This document shows positions 1 through 13,000 of a stretch of 64,000 nt of DNA, piece after piece. Origin of the DNA: Nicotiana tabacum. Taxonomy: Eukaryota > Streptophyta > Magnoliopsida > Solanales > Solanaceae. Under the pieces are notes generated by a model. It worked only from the letters and a program-made list of their open reading frames with translations, did no database searches and was not told the origin of the DNA. Positions within the stretch are counted from its first letter, which is position 1. The number at the start of each line of letters is the position of its first letter. The translations under genes and the position numbers were made by a program. Location of the stretch: contig NC_134084.1 in NCBI RefSeq assembly GCF_000715075.1, positions 1,800,501-1,864,500 of the forward strand, written 5' to 3'.

Positions 1-495
1 TCACCCTCTGATAATTTTAAGAAATTGACCTCAACATTGTGAACTCTTGAAATTTCAAAATTGTTATTAGCAGAGTACATCCGGAGTGAGTTTAGGATGG
101 TATTGACTATTGCATGAAGTAAATTTAGACTTAAATCAATAAGAATTCAGGCAACTTTTTTTACACAAGAAGAGGTTCATTTGGCTATAATTTTGATTAA
201 CATTGAATGAAGAACTATTTTTTTGTATAACGACATTATGAACGTAAAGTTTACAAAGAGATGTTGGATGAGATATAACAACATAGCATATTTGTATCTA
301 ATATAATAAAATATTTATAGCTATAAATACTATAGAATTCATTACACTAACTTCACTCGGAAAATGTTGAATTCAGTTATATATTATATCAATGTAATAT
401 TATCTTTTTCATCATTTAAACATATATTGCGTTTAGTTTTAACTCCATTGCTATTTTTTGATAATTTGTATACATTTTATATTGATTAATGTGAT

Positions 496-527
496 GCACA
501 CGTGCAACGCACGTACACTAATACTAG
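496..527 (+). mobile_element. Helitron-like 3' terminus
   Basis: A perfect 6-bp hairpin (ACGTGC-AAC-GCACGT, 500-514) is followed nine bases later by CTAG (524-527) and then T. Helitrons end in a short GC-rich hairpin followed by CTRR and insert before T. The body would lie to the left, mostly outside the window, so its length and any RepHel gene are unknown. Confidence 0.55.
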
Positions 528-535
528 TTTATAAG

Positions 536-725
536 AAAAAAAGGGCAGTTTGGTGCGCGGAGCATTCCATGTACGCAAGGAACGGGAAGGCCGCACCCCA
601 AGAGCCGAGAAGGCAAGAAGGTGTGATGCAGGCAGCCTACCCAAGCTTCACTGACTGATTTCAGGGCTCGAAACCGTGGCCTATAGGTCACAAGGAGATA
701 GCTTTAACGTTGCTCCAAGACTCCC
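536..725 (-). mobile_element. tRNA-derived SINE (TS/SolS type), minus strand
   Basis: Read on the minus strand it starts with a GGAGTCTTGGAGCAACG head, has box A-like GAGCAACGTTAAAGC, then GTGACCTATAGGCCACGG and box B-like GGTTTCGAGCCC, and ends with a GTGCGC...CTGCCC-T-rich tail. The layout matches the other TS-type copies in this window. It abuts the Helitron-like end on its left. Confidence 0.75.
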
Positions 726-1479
726 CTTTAGGCTAAGCACTTCATTGCCAAACATTATTTCTTCTGAAACTTGAGGAAGTAATAACGGGATGTTGCAACA
801 TCTATTTCAAAGTGGACGTTTGTTTCATAATGTTGTTTGTAGATGATTTTATCTTGATGAGCGTTTTCTTTCATAGGATTCTGATGACTCCCCCCCCCCC
901 CCCCCCATGGGGATTGCTAGTTACCTCTTTATAAATTCATTTATTGTATCTTGCTAAAGTTGTTGAATATCATCTAAGACATGTTTACCTTTAGAATGCA
1001 AGCTCCTATAAATTTCCTATCAATCAATTAACTACGCCTCAACCTGAAATTAGTTGGGTTGGTTGGCTGAATCCTCTATATTAATTCTACACTGTTCAGG
1101 CGTTTCATTCAATTCTTATTGAGGTTTGACTATTTTTACATTGGTTGTCTACCTACCACAACCCTTATCCTTAATTTGATGTGGCACCCGATATGCGAAG
1201 TTCACTTAGGCGGACACGGCGCTTTTTATAAACTTTTATATACTTTTCGAAAATGTTGAAGTAACCAAACGATTTGTCAGAATCTAATCTCTCGTTCTGC
1301 ATCCCTTACACAAGCCCAATGCAAAAAAAGAAAAAGAATAAGGAGAGAGATTTATAGTTGTTTCCCGTTAAGTTAAAGTCCGTCTTTGCTAATTTTGGTT
1401 TTTCTTCGCAATTCATCCTTTTTCTTTTCTGATGAAATTTCATAAATCATCCATTTATTAACATGCATGTCTTTTGCAG

Positions 1480-4407
1480 CTTGTGAAGCCAAAGTTGGAT
1501 GCGATTAACCAAGAGATGCAAGATAGGGTAAGTTTGATATGATTCTCTTCCATTCGCCATTGACATACATTATTTGGCCTTGTTGTAATAACTTTTAGCT
1601 ATGAAACATCTATTAGTTTTATGTCATCCTGTTGGAGGATGTTAAGTAGTGCTTTAAAATTTACTTATTATTACACATTGCCATTCTGCTTTAGTACAAG
1701 ATTCTTATACTCTAACCCTCTGTATTATCATCTCTAGTTACTAATTCCAAATAGATTGTATATCTATCAAATTTAGGCAATATATCAACGCGTCCATACT
1801 AGTTTAGTTCTCTATCTCAGCACTCTTTGTGACCAACGGTGGAGCCAGAATTTTCACTGAGGGGTGTTAAAAAATAAAGAATTAAACACACGGAAAAGCC
1901 AAGGTGATTCAACATATAGTATATACATGCATAAAAACAATATCTTTTACCTAGCAATACAGTGCAATTTTCCGGCTAAGGGGTGTCAGTTGCACCCCTT
2001 AGTTAAACGTGGCTCCGCCACTGTTGTGACAAGTTCCACTGTGTGTGACAAACTATATAAAACGCTCATGATATTTTTTCTTCTAATTAAGCTAGTGTGC
2101 AAGAATTACCTGGTTAAACTTCTTACCTTTTTACTAGGGTATGGCTCCGGCAGCTGTCGCTGAAGGTCAAGAAAAAATGAAAGCAGCAATGAAGGAGTAA
2201 GCAACTTCTCATTAAATCATATGTATGACTTGTTTGGGGAAGAGCTAAAATGCAAATCCACCGTTTCATTGGAGTCCTTAATTATCTTATGTATGCTCAA
2301 CATATAATTGGACTCATAATTTACTGAAATGTTTCGATATGATGGATGTCTTTTCACTCTATGACATTCTTGCAGATATGGAGTTTCACCCTTCACTCCC
2401 TTAAAAGGAATTCTAATACAGGGGCCAATCTTTGTCAGTTTCTTTATGGCTGTAAGTTTATCCTCTTTCTGCTATCTATAATGTCCTTTTCCCCCCTCCC
2501 CGTACCATATTCATTGCTAAAAAGTAAAATTTATCGCCTAAAATGCAGATTTCAAACATGGTGGAAAAAGTCCCTTCTTTCAAACAGGGAGGAGTGCTTT
2601 GGTTTACTGATCTAACTACTCCAGATAGTATGTACATCTTCCCTGTTTTGACTGCATTAACATTCTGGATAACGGTGGAGGTGAGTTGTCCTTTTGTTCA
2701 TTTCGGTGTATGGTGCCTTCATCTACTATACCTTTTAATATTCTCCAACAAATCCTGCTGTCTCTATCTAGATATCTTCACACCAATGTAATTTCTGACA
2801 ATTTTTGTTAACCGGAGTTTGTTCTTTCTCAGTGCAATGCTCAAGAAGGAATGGAAGGAAATGCTCATGCTAAAACTATAAAAAATGTCTCACGAGCCTT
2901 TGCTGCGTTAACTATCCCATTTACTGCTGGTTTTCCTAAGGTACATAATCCAAACCAACTCTTGCATAATGATTTAGCATGTATCTATCCTTTTCTATTT
3001 ACGTTGTGAAGAATCTGAGGTAGAACTTTTCTACATCAAAGTACATGATGTGCTTTCACTTCAAATTGGCCTTGTGTCTAACTGTTATCATCTTCTTTTT
3101 TCTGGGTTTCCTGATTGAATACATGCATTATCTTTTTGGTTTTTGATTGAAGATATCCTTAAACATTTCTTTCATAACTTTCGTGCTTAAGAGAAGCATG
3201 GCGGCATTTAGTTCTCTTTAATCAGGAGGTCACGGGTTCGAGCCGTGGAAACAACCTCTGGCAGAAATGCAAGGTAAGACTGCCTACAATTGACCCTCGT
3301 GGTCCGACCCTTCGCTAAACCCCGCGTATAGGGAGAGTTTAGTGCACCGGGCTGCCCTTTTTTATAGGTCAAGTTATAAGCATTCTTAACTTCTCAATTG
3401 CTCAAAGATAACTTCACTATATTTACCTTACACAAGGTATTAGAATATGGGATTGGTGCACCCAAAGGTTCTTCCTTTATCAGCTGGCTCTCTCTTCTAG
3501 AAGGTGTTAAATGATCGTATCATAAGCGTTTTGCATGTCAAAAGTCACAATCGAGACACGGCTAATTTATTTTGGGTGTCTATCATGTTTAACACAATTG
3601 TTGTTCGTGTTGGACCATGTGAACCCAGAGGCGGAGCTAGAATTTCAACTTTATGGATTCTGAATTTTGGAACGACAACTTCAAGTGCTAATAACTGGGT
3701 TCTAAATTTAAAATTTGTACATATTTAATGAATTTCTTAATACAAATGCACTGTTTAAGCAAAAGCTACTAGGTTCGATTGAACACGTAGCCGAGCTTCT
3801 GGCTCCGCGCCTCTGTGAACCTATAGTTAGCCTTTATGTGCTTTGTAATCCTTGTAAATGCTATGCGCTCGTGGTATGTGCTTTTGCTTGGAGTTGATTT
3901 GAGTTCTTGGTTGGTTATTCTTTCATTTGTTGTAGTGCTATGTCGATCACTGGTGGTTGTTTTTTTTTCCTTCGCAGGCAGTATTCTGTTATTGGATGAC
4001 CTCAAATCTTTTTTCACTCTCCTACGGATTAGGTTAGTATTGTGGTTCATTTCCTGCACAAGCATTCATGCGTTAACATGTTTCCACTTTTCATCTTGTG
4101 TCTTCTTTGTGTGCCAGTGATTAAAAATCCTGCAGTTAAGAAGTTACTGCGCGTTCCTATAGTACCTGTAAGTCCTCCATCTGAACAAAAACCGGGACTC
4201 TCGTTTTTCGATACTCTCAAGAAATTTGCTGCAGCACAAGAGCACTTAGTAGCACAAAAGCACGCTCAATCATCACTTCCCGAGGCATCAAAACCCACAA
4301 GTCAAAGTCTATCATCATCATCATCATCGTCGTCTTCTGTTCTTGGTCAAAGGATCGAACGTTTAGAGAAACAAGTAAAAAGAAGAAAGAACAAGAAGAG
4401 ACGATGA
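1480..4407 (+). CDS. OXA1: Mitochondrial inner-membrane insertase OXA1-like, 3' part (5' exons outside window)
   Basis: Seven exons with GT-AG borders join in frame: 1480-1527, 2138-2196, 2376-2451, 2549-2680, 2833-2940, 3978-4032, 4118-4407. They encode the last 255 residues of a YidC/Oxa1/Alb3 family protein. Family proteins insert mitochondrially made and some imported proteins into the inner membrane. Visible landmarks are the stretch GILIQGPIFVSFFMAI (membrane segment), the loop KVPSFKQGGVLWFTDLTTPD, a segment YIFPVLTALTFWITVE, the conserved ECNAQEGMEGN, and a last membrane segment AVFCYWMTSNLFSLSYGLV. The C-terminus has a serine run and a strongly basic tail (RIERLEKQVKRRKNKKRR), as expected for the matrix ribosome-binding tail of Oxa1. 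The presequence and first membrane segment are absent, so they should lie left of base 1. Intron 5 (2941-3977) carries a SINE and a MITE. Arabidopsis has OXA1 and OXA1-like copies, and I cannot tell which is the orthologue. Confidence 0.93.
1837..2021. mobile_element. hAT-type MITE in OXA1-like intron
   Basis: It starts with a CGGTGGAGCCAGAA-type terminus and ends with GTGGCTCCGCCACTG, an imperfect terminal inverted repeat of the CAGTGGCGGAGCC class. An approximate 8-bp duplication (TTGTGACC / TTGTGACA) flanks it. It has no coding capacity. The same family recurs in LACS4 intron 18. Confidence 0.6.
3195..3366 (+). mobile_element. tRNA-derived SINE (TS type), 5'-degraded
   Basis: Box B (GGTTCGAGCCGTGG) is intact, followed by the typical TS body (GCAAGGTAAGACTGCCTACA, GTGGTCCGACCC) and the GTGCACCGGGCTGCCC end with a T-run. 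The head is degraded. It lies in OXA1-like intron 5, in the sense orientation. Confidence 0.8.
3626..3813. mobile_element. hAT-type MITE with 8-bp target duplication
   Basis: The element begins CAGAGGCGGAGCTAG and ends CTGGCTCCGCGCCTC, an inverted pair. It is flanked by TGTGAACC at 3618-3625 and 3814-3821, the 8-bp target duplication expected for hAT transposons. It is AT-rich and non-coding, and sits in the last long intron of the OXA1-like gene. Confidence 0.75.
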
Positions 4408-5940
4408 ACGTCGTTGATTGAAGGACAAAATTTGATGTAGCAGATGGCTAGTTATAGGTTATTAGTCGCGCTTATACACCATTGAAATAATTGGAACATA
4501 AGCTTATTTTTCACTTAGTTTATGATTCTTGAGAATTATAGGGTAGGGGAGGGAGCAGAGTATGTAATTTATTTCAAAGTACGTCATAGAGATACTAAGT
4601 GGATTTTTTCTTATTTTGTTTTTTTCTTCTCATTTTTCATACGAATATAGGCATTCGAGAAAAGATTATAGTCGAGAAATTTTGTAACGATGACCAGAAT
4701 ACTGCAGCACTAGATGTCAGTAGTTTGCTGTAATAAGCAAATCAATTATGACTTGCAACCACAAGTTATAATTATTTTTCACTAGTCTATTGAAACTTGT
4801 TTATGCTATTGAGTTTGCTTCTTGGTGATAAATTGCACTTTCTAGCAGTAATAGAAGTCATCATATGGTACATTTCCTTTATTGACAAAAGCAAGGATGA
4901 TAATGGTTTTAACTATCACTAGTATATCAACATTCAATACATTTGTTTTTCTAAAGATTAAGACGTCTGAATCTGAATATCAAGAAGTGTATTAAGATTA
5001 AGACATCTGAATTTGAATACACATCTGAATATCTTAAGATGTGTATTAAGATCTGAATACTAAATAATTAAGACTGTTTGATTTTTAACATCTGAATGTA
5101 TAAAATTTATCTTCATTTGAAAATTAATAAACATAAAATTCAAATGAAATACCAACTAATGTAATATTCTATCATTAAAATATATAATTTTTTAAAATAT
5201 GATAGTTGTTAGTGGTGATGGCGAACGAGTGAATGCCGACTAGAGGCGGTAGTTGGTGGTAGTTTTGGTTGATGATGGTGGTTCATGCTAGTAGCTAGTA
5301 GTGATTGGTAGTGGTGGCGATTATGATTGAGGATGATGATGGTGAGTGGTGATAGTTAATAATGACGGGTGGTGGTAGTAGTGTGACAGAGGAAGGTGGT
5401 GGTAGGTTATAATTATGAGCAGTGCCGTCTGTGGTTGTTGATGGTGATGAGCTGATTAGTTGTGGTAGTTGAGGTGGATGAGTGTTGATTGTGCGTGTGA
5501 ATGATGGTGGTGATGGCCGATCATGGCGGCTGTTATGATTGAGGATGATGGTGGCGTGGTGGTAGTAGGGGTGGTGGTAGTGGTAGTTGATAATGGTAGG
5601 TGGTGGCGGCAGTTAATAATGAATATGAAAGCATCTTAATGAAATTAAGTCTTTGTTATAAATTTTAATTATACAGACCTATAAAGACCCATTAAGGCTA
5701 AAACAACGATTGGTTTTGTTAAATCACTAATACTCAAAGTTAATTATGCTCATTAAGGGATAACTTGGAGTATGATCACCCCCATATGTTGTGTCAATTC
5801 TTTGTTTTCTGTAATTATTTTTCTCCTTTAGTCTTTCTTTTCATTTATGTTGATGAATGCTACTATTGGGAGTCTATCCCAACTGGTAAATTTGGCTGTT
5901 CCTCTTGAGCCTAATGATCAAAATTGCCTCTCACCGGAGC
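4408..5940. other. OXA1-like 3' flank and GGT/GTG-rich low-complexity DNA
   Basis: Bases 4408 to about 4700 are the likely 3' UTR of the OXA1-like gene. About 4950-5110 repeats a TTAAGA(C/T)(A/G)TCTGAAT motif several times. About 5195-5620 is a purine/G-rich stretch built of GGTGGT/GATGATGG/GTAGTGG units. The flanks of that stretch (AAGTCTTTG... near 5645 and AAGACATCTG near 4998) hint at one non-autonomous element, but no clean terminal repeat was found. No gene was seen. Confidence 0.4.
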
Positions 5941-5947
5941 TATGAAT

Positions 5948-6228
5948 GTAGTGGCGGATCTAGAATTTTTAAGTCATGAGTGCTCAACTGTCTTAAATCT
6001 CAAAATGCTATGTTGGAATTGGGTGCTCGGCTAATATATCTTTTGTATATTATTAGTAGCTTCCTGTGTACAATAAACCTTTACGGTCCGGCCTTTCTTT
6101 GTACCCTGCGCATAGCGAAAACTTAATGTACCGGACTGCCCTACTATTACATTATAAAAATATAGCATTTAGGTAAGATATAATGGGTGCTTGAGCACCC
6201 ACTAGCTATATTATAGCTCCGTTATAGG
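5948..6228. mobile_element. hAT-type MITE split by a SINE 3' fragment
   Basis: It starts TAGTGGCGGATCTAGAA and ends AGCTATATTATAGCTCCGTTA. Between them, at about 6065-6155, lies a TS-type SINE 3' piece (GGTCCGGCC...GCGCATAGCG...GTACCGGACTGCCC). The SINE fragment therefore seems to have landed inside the MITE. Confidence 0.5.
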
Positions 6229-6432
6229 CAAGCAACCCCCACTTCCAACCGAGAGGTTGTGAGTTCGAGTCTCCCCAAGAGCAAGGTGGGATGTTCTTGG
6301 AGGGAAGGATGCCGAGGGTCTATTTGGAAACAGTCTCTCTACCCTAGGGTAGGGGTAAGGTCTGCGTACACACTACCCTTCCCAGACCCCACTAAGTGGG
6401 ATTATACTGGGTTGTTGTTGTTGTTGTAATTT
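6228..6432 (+). mobile_element. SINE with RTE-type 3' tail ending in (TTG)n
   Basis: A tRNA-like head (box B GAGTTCGAGTCTCC at about 6252) is followed by GGTCTATTTGGAAACAGTC, GGTAAGGTCTGCGTACACAC and CCAGACCCCACTAAGTGGGA, and it ends GGGTTGTTGTTGTTGTTG. The tail is nearly the same as the 3' end of the antisense LINE at 8457-9205, the classical sign of a SINE using that LINE's machinery. It lies about 600 bp upstream of the LACS4-like start codon. Confidence 0.75.
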
Positions 6433-7031
6433 GCTATAGCAAGAATTTCAAGTGCGCACTTTGACGTGGATGAAATATGTTGGGAGGTAGTACAAATTTG
6501 AAACGGCTATAATTGAGAAGAATCATACATCGCGATATATAATTATCAATTCAAAACATTTAGACAAAAATTTTAAAAAATGGTATTAATTAATAAAAAA
6601 ACCTCTTTGACTCCCCAAGTTATAATAAGTGTCACTGGGCATATATTACTTAAAAACTTAGGTAACTTTAATAATTTGGTACGTCAAATATTAAATTTAA
6701 AACTGCATGGGAGGAATATATACTGTACATACAGTTATATATATCGCACAAAATACTGAAAAACTTTCCGTGAGACCCGTAATTCTGATAACAGAATCCT
6801 TTTTCCGGCTCGAAACTTCCCTTTCTCCATTGAAACAGCTACATTTTCACGTAAAAAACAATCTCATTTCGCCAAAATCCTCACAAATTTGACACAAATT
6901 TATTAAAATTTGTATATGTTTTAATTAATCCGTGCACCTACATTTTGCAATCTTCTTCTATTTATTGGAGGAATTGCATGTGAAAAGCTATATATATTTG
7001 ACAGTTTGTGAGAATTATTGAGGGATCGGAG
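6433..7031. other. Upstream region of the LACS4-like gene
   Basis: This AT-rich stretch contains no other gene. A TATA-like TATATATA lies at about 6989-6997, only about 40 bp before the ATG. It would leave a very short leader, so it may not be the real core promoter. No recognised repeat was found here. Confidence 0.3.
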
Positions 7032-10000
7032 ATGGGGGAGAGGTTTATAATTGAGGTTGAACCGGCGAAGCCAGCCAAAGATGGAAAACCGTCAGTCGGA
7101 CCGGTTTATCGGAGTTTATTCGCTAAGGACGGGTTTCCACCTCCGGTCGAAGGCTTAGATAGCTGTTGGGATATTTTCCGGTAACAAAACCGTATTTTTC
7201 CAAAAATGATAATTTTCTGCAAAATTTTGATTAAACTGCTGTGGATTTCATGTTATGATTTGATTGACTAAATTTTAATATCTACGTTTGAAATTATTTT
7301 ATCAGTTCGCAACAAAAGGTGTAGTCTTTTAGTTTTATACATTTGATTAGTGTAGTTCCCAGATTGATTTTTGAGTTTTTTTGTACTTAATTATGTAATC
7401 ACCATTTTATTTTATATACTAAGTGGATGTGGAATTTGAGATGTCACTTTGACGTATATATTATATTCGTATAGTGAAAGTAAATAGGAGTATTAAAATA
7501 GTAGTAGTTGACTAGTTATTTGATAGAGAAAATATCACAAGAAAAAAATGAGAATTCGATTAGTATAATGATTTCAATTCTTGAAATTGTGAAAGTTCTA
7601 TAAAATGGAAGGACGTCAAACACTTTGGAACATACATCCGTGAGTAGAAAGAGTGTCATATAAACTGAGCCAGAGGAAGTGTTTATTTTATGTTTGGTGA
7701 GGAATGAGTAGTTTCCAGATTGATGATGCTTGTAAAAGTTTACTGTGTAATGTTGGAATTTATAGATGTTTTCTTGTCTATATCACAGTATGTCAGTGGA
7801 GAAATATCCCAACAACCGAATGCTTGGCCGTCGTAAGTTTGTGGATGGAAAGGTATGTTTTACTACACATTAGTTTTAACTCCTACTTTCAAAAGAATTT
7901 AGTTTTCTGAATTCATGTTAGCTGATTCTTGTAATTGTTGCTCGTATTTTCAGCCTGGAAAGTATGTGTGGATGACTTACAAAGAAGTATATGACATTGT
8001 CATAAAAGTAGGAAATGCCATCCGGAACTGTGGTGTGGAACAAGTAAGTTTCCAACTCTCTTTATCCTCTGTTTATTTTTGATAGTTCCACTTATCGATT
8101 TCTGTAGCCTGTTTAGTTTTGTTCATCCCTTGATTGTTCATACTTTCAATCAGTTCCCTTATCTCCTGTCAATTTGACTTCTGATTTAGGGAGGAAAATG
8201 TGGTATTTATGGTGCCAACTGCCCTGAGTGGATTATAAGCATGGAGGTATTGACCCTTTCTGTTGTTTATTTTGTGTATGAAGCGATTCATGTTCTTCTT
8301 CTTCTTTTTGATTTTTTCTTTTTTCCTAGTTGTCTACATTGAGAATGTACATCTGTGAGAGAAAACTTCTATTAGTGTTCTTCTTGGTCATGTTTTATTG
8401 GTAAAACTGTTGTTTTTATAAATTAATGCTTACACATGGACATCTATCTATATTATAACAACAACAACAAACCTAGTGTATTCCCACAAGTGGGGTCTGG
8501 GGAAGGCAGTGCGTACGCAGACCTTATCCCTATCTAGTAAAGGTAGAAAGGCTGTTTCCAATAGACTTCGGCTTAGAAAGAGTGAGACGAAGAGGAAGAA
8601 GAAAAGGGGGAAGAAGAAGAAGAGAGAGAAAAGGGAAGGGGGGGGGGGGAGAATTAGTAGTACTAAACTCTAACAATAGGAAATACGATAACAAAAGCGA
8701 ACTAAATCACATGACAAAGTAACGATCTACTTAAGAATATGCAGGAACCCGAGTGCTACTAAAGTAACTGGTAAGAAAAGGAGAAACTTACAACTACCTA
8801 CTAACCTTTTACCCTAATCCTCGACCTCCATACCTTTCTATCAAGGGTCATATCCTCAGTAAGCTGAAGCCGCATAATATCATACCTAATCACCTCTCCC
8901 CAATACTTCCTTGGTCTACCTCGGCCTCTTCTCAAACACGCCATGTCCAGCCTCTCACATCTCAAAGCATCAATGCTTCTCCTCTTTACGTGCCCGAACC
9001 ATCTCAGCCTCGACTCCCGCATCTTGTCCTCCACGGAGGTCACTCCCACTTTGTCCTGAATAGCTTCATTCCTAATCTTATCTCTCCTGGTATACCCACT
9101 CATCCATCTCAACATCCTCATTTCTGCTACTTTCATCTTCTGCACATGTGAATTCTTAATTGGCCAACACTCCCCATATAGCATGACAACCTTTGGATTG
9201 TACATTTATTAACCAGTGTTCAGCTGGCTATCTTTTCGATTCTGAAGATGCTCGTGAAAATATTTGGCATCTGAATGTCAAAGTCATTCTTTTTTCCTTT
9301 TTGCTTTAAATCCTAAGCTCTTTTGAATGAACACTTGCCTTTGATTACAGGATGCTTCTCTTACTGTTCTTATTTCCAAGTCCACTTTCAATCTTTCTGG
9401 GTTCCTATCTTCGCTGCTCACTATTTCTGCTATTGTTGGTTATAACATCTATTGTTTGCTCGGATAGGTGTTAGAAATTAAACCTTGTCTGTAATTCTTA
9501 TTGACTCTGACTTATTCATGCAGGCATGCAATGCTCATGGACTCTACTGTGTCCCTCTGTACGACACTTTAGGTATGCATTCTTCTTATGTGACAATAGT
9601 GTCTCTGTGCTCTTCCTTGTGAATAGACTTAATCATCCTTGGTGTTACTCTTATGAATAATAGAAATGTTCTGGGCTCGTTCAAATGAGATGCGTGAATG
9701 TGCAGTTTGACTACCAAGAGGCTATCACATTTACCAGTCATATGCCTATTTATTTTTTATTTTCTGTCATGCTGATGTAATAACTAGTATATAATGATAA
9801 TCTTTTTTATGTCTTCAGGTGCTGGTGCAGTGGAATTTATCATTTCCCATGCTGAGGTTTCAATTGCTTTTGTTGAGGAGAAAAAGGTTCCCGAGGTATA
9901 GACATAGTATCCTAGGAGGTCAACTTTAAATAGATAGTCTAATATTAACTATTCAAACATCAAGTCTTGGATTCCATAAGCATGTTGATCCCCAAGCTAC

Positions 10001-13000
10001 ATATACATGACTTTCTACTGGGAAGTGAGATTAACTCGCCTGTGCAGGACAAAGAATGATCTGCTTGAACTTCTATGCTGTTTTAAAAAGATATAAATAT
10101 TTCAGACTTGGACATCATTTTTCGTAGATCTTTGGATTAGTATAGCTTTCAGAAATAAAGTGTTCAAATAAACAGGACAATGACTAGAATGTTTCAAGAA
10201 AGATTGTTGTCTCAGAAGCTTTTTATTTTGAATTTGGAGCTATGCTTTTGAACATTCAGGGATGTGGTTCTTACTAAAATGTGTTTTTATTCCTCTTCAG
10301 CTTTTGAAAACATTTCCAAATGCAGCGAAGTACTTGAAGAGTAAGTCAATTGTTATTTAGTTTCATTTTTCAGAAGTGTGAAATATGTCATCTTAAATGG
10401 GAAATTGTGGCCTATTCTTAATCACCAGCGGTTGTGAGTTTCGGGGAAGTCACTCCTCAACAAAAGGAAGAGGTTGAAAAGTTTGGAGCGGCTCTCTTTT
10501 CCTGGGATGAGTTTCTACAATTAGTAAGACTTCTCTTTTCAAAGGACAAGTATATTCTCTTTGGAATATAATGATTGATGCACCCCTTCCCTTCCCTATC
10601 TTTTTTGGACATCACACTTATATGACTTCGATATTCATTTTTAAACATCACACTTCTCAATATGTGCAGGGAAGCAAAAATCAGTATGATCTTCCAGTGA
10701 AAAAGAAGACTGATATTTGCACAATAATGTATACTAGTGGAACAACTGGAGAACCCAAGGGTGTGATGATTTCGAATAATAGCATTGTTACTCTTATAGC
10801 TGGAGTGAAGTGTTTTCTTGAGAGTGTACATGAGGCGGTGAGATATATGTCTTTTATTTTCATGTGTTTCAAAGTAAAGGATAGCCAGAGTTGTAGTCTC
10901 CATTTTGAAAATGTGTTTCTTTGATCTAACGTTTTCGTATTGCAGTTGAACGTGAATGATGTATATCTCTCATATCTTCCCTTGGCACATATCTTTGATC
11001 GGGTGATTGAAGAATGTTTCATTAGTCATGGCGCCTCAATTGGATTTTGGCGAGGGGTAAGATCTCCACATCTTCTATGAAAATGGTGACAGAGCTTATC
11101 TTATGCATTTCTTATCATGTTTGCAGGATGTCAAGTTACTAACTGAAGACATTGGAGAGCTGAAACCAACTGTCTTCTGCGCAGTACCTCGGGTATTAGA
11201 CAGAATATATTCAGGTAATATCTTACTGCTCCCTAATATTAATTCATCTAAAGTATCAAACTCTTTCTCCCAATCACTAATATATACCTCCCTTTCTCAT
11301 GAAACTGGAGTATCATTGCAGTTTAGATGTGACTTACTGTATCATTGCAGTTTAGATGTGACTTACTGCAGAAAGTGTGTAGACATTAAATAAATAAATA
11401 CTGTGGAATTATCTTCTCTCTATTGGTGTACTTTTGACTTGGTACATTTCTGCCTTAAAATTCTCGGTGCGTTTGACTAGTTGCAATGAACATTCTCAGG
11501 TTTGCAACAGAAAATTTCTTCAGGGGGTCGGCTAAGGAGCACACTGTTCAATATTGCATATGCTCGGTAAGTTCTGTTCCATGTTTCTCATTTCAGTTAG
11601 AGTATTTAGGAGATAACAACTTTTTGTTGATGCAAACATCAATGTCTTAAGCTATGACTTCTGGCCTTTCTAAGGTGCTTCAATTGTTTTTATGATGATC
11701 GAAAAAAGCAAAAATGTTCAAAAAACGTCTTTTTTGATTGGATGGGAATGAATGGAAAAAATTTAATCATCCCATCTGCTGCCAAGAAAGGTACTGTATC
11801 TGTGGTTGGAAAAAGATGCATCTGATGATAGTGCCTTTTGATATTTGACCATTCCATGTTTACTTACCTGGCCAAAATATATGGGTGTTTCACATTCTGG
11901 GATTTACACCTGTACTTTTGTACAATTCTAGCACTTCTCTTCTACTTCCAGACTTTGAGATTCTTACTGCAAGTCAACACGAGCTTTTTCATTTGTATTC
12001 GATTTTCCATAGAATTGCAATTTGTTGGATTCTGTATAGTTGAGAAGAAATTTAGTTTCAGTTTTTGGTTAAGAATGAATATTGGATCTTATTTGAGATA
12101 TTTTCTGTTGGAGCTTATATAATCATACCTACATTTTTTTGAAATTCTGCAGCAAACTTCAATATTTGAAGAGTGGGTGTAAATATCACGAAGCATCTCC
12201 AATTTCCGACAAAGTTGTTTTCAGTAAGGTGGTGGAAATACTCCAGTAGAAGCTACTATATCTTCTCTTTTTGCTTTGTACCAGTAAATATGTAACTTTA
12301 ATTGCTTTTGCTGATTACTTAGGTAAAAGATGGGTTAGGAGGCAAAGTGCGTCTTATATTATCTGGAGCAGCACCCCTCTCATCTCATGTGGAAGCTTTT
12401 CTGCGAGTTGTAGCATGTGCTCATGTTCTTCAAGGATATGGTATTTTATCTCAATTCTCATGTTAATTCCATCGATGGTGTTAAGCTTATTGTCTTGCTC
12501 CACCCCGAAAAATCTCAATGGCCTTAATCTGTTTTTATTTTATTGTTTGTAAAAAAGATAAGATAAATCTCATGGTTTATGAACTAGTCAGCGACATCAT
12601 TTTAGTTGTTATGTTTGAGTGTTGACTATTGCTGAAATAGGTAAATCTTTTGAACTATTTGGCAGAGAACTTCTATTTATAGTTTTACAGAAACTGATCT
12701 GGCTTGGTAGTTTAGGTTTCAGCTGAAATAGGTTTCTTTTTATTGCTTAAGTAATTGAATCGGCCTTCCTGATGATTTGCTACTGTGTATTCTTGCCAAA
12801 GCTGATGATTCAGGATTTACTTTTAGGTCTGACTGAAACTTGTGCTGGTACATTTGTATCACTACCCAACCAATTTGATATGCTTGGTACGGTTGGTCCT
12901 CCTGTGCCCAATGTGGATGTGTGTTTGGAGTCCGTTCCTGAAATGGAATATGACGCTCTTTCAAGCACGCCACGTGGAGAAATATGCGTGAGGGGTGACA

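Larger units (their letters stand above)
1..1479 (+). other. Probable OXA1-like intron with Helitron-like end and SINE
   Basis: No OXA1 exon is visible before the acceptor at 1479, although the encoded protein still lacks its N-terminal half. This stretch is therefore probably the 3' part of a long intron. It contains a Helitron-like 3' terminus (about 500-527), a minus-strand SINE (about 536-725) and a C-homopolymer at 891-906. Nothing else was recognised. Confidence 0.55.

Noticed and set aside
8476..8673. 65-aa plus-strand frame with a Lys/Arg-rich end
   Set aside because: It is the antisense of the LINE 3' UTR and its purine-rich stretch.
10457..11022. Minus-strand frames of 113-148 aa in the LACS4 gene
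   Set aside because: They are antisense shadows of LACS4 exons 8-10, which join in phase on the plus strand and match the acyl-CoA synthetase motifs.
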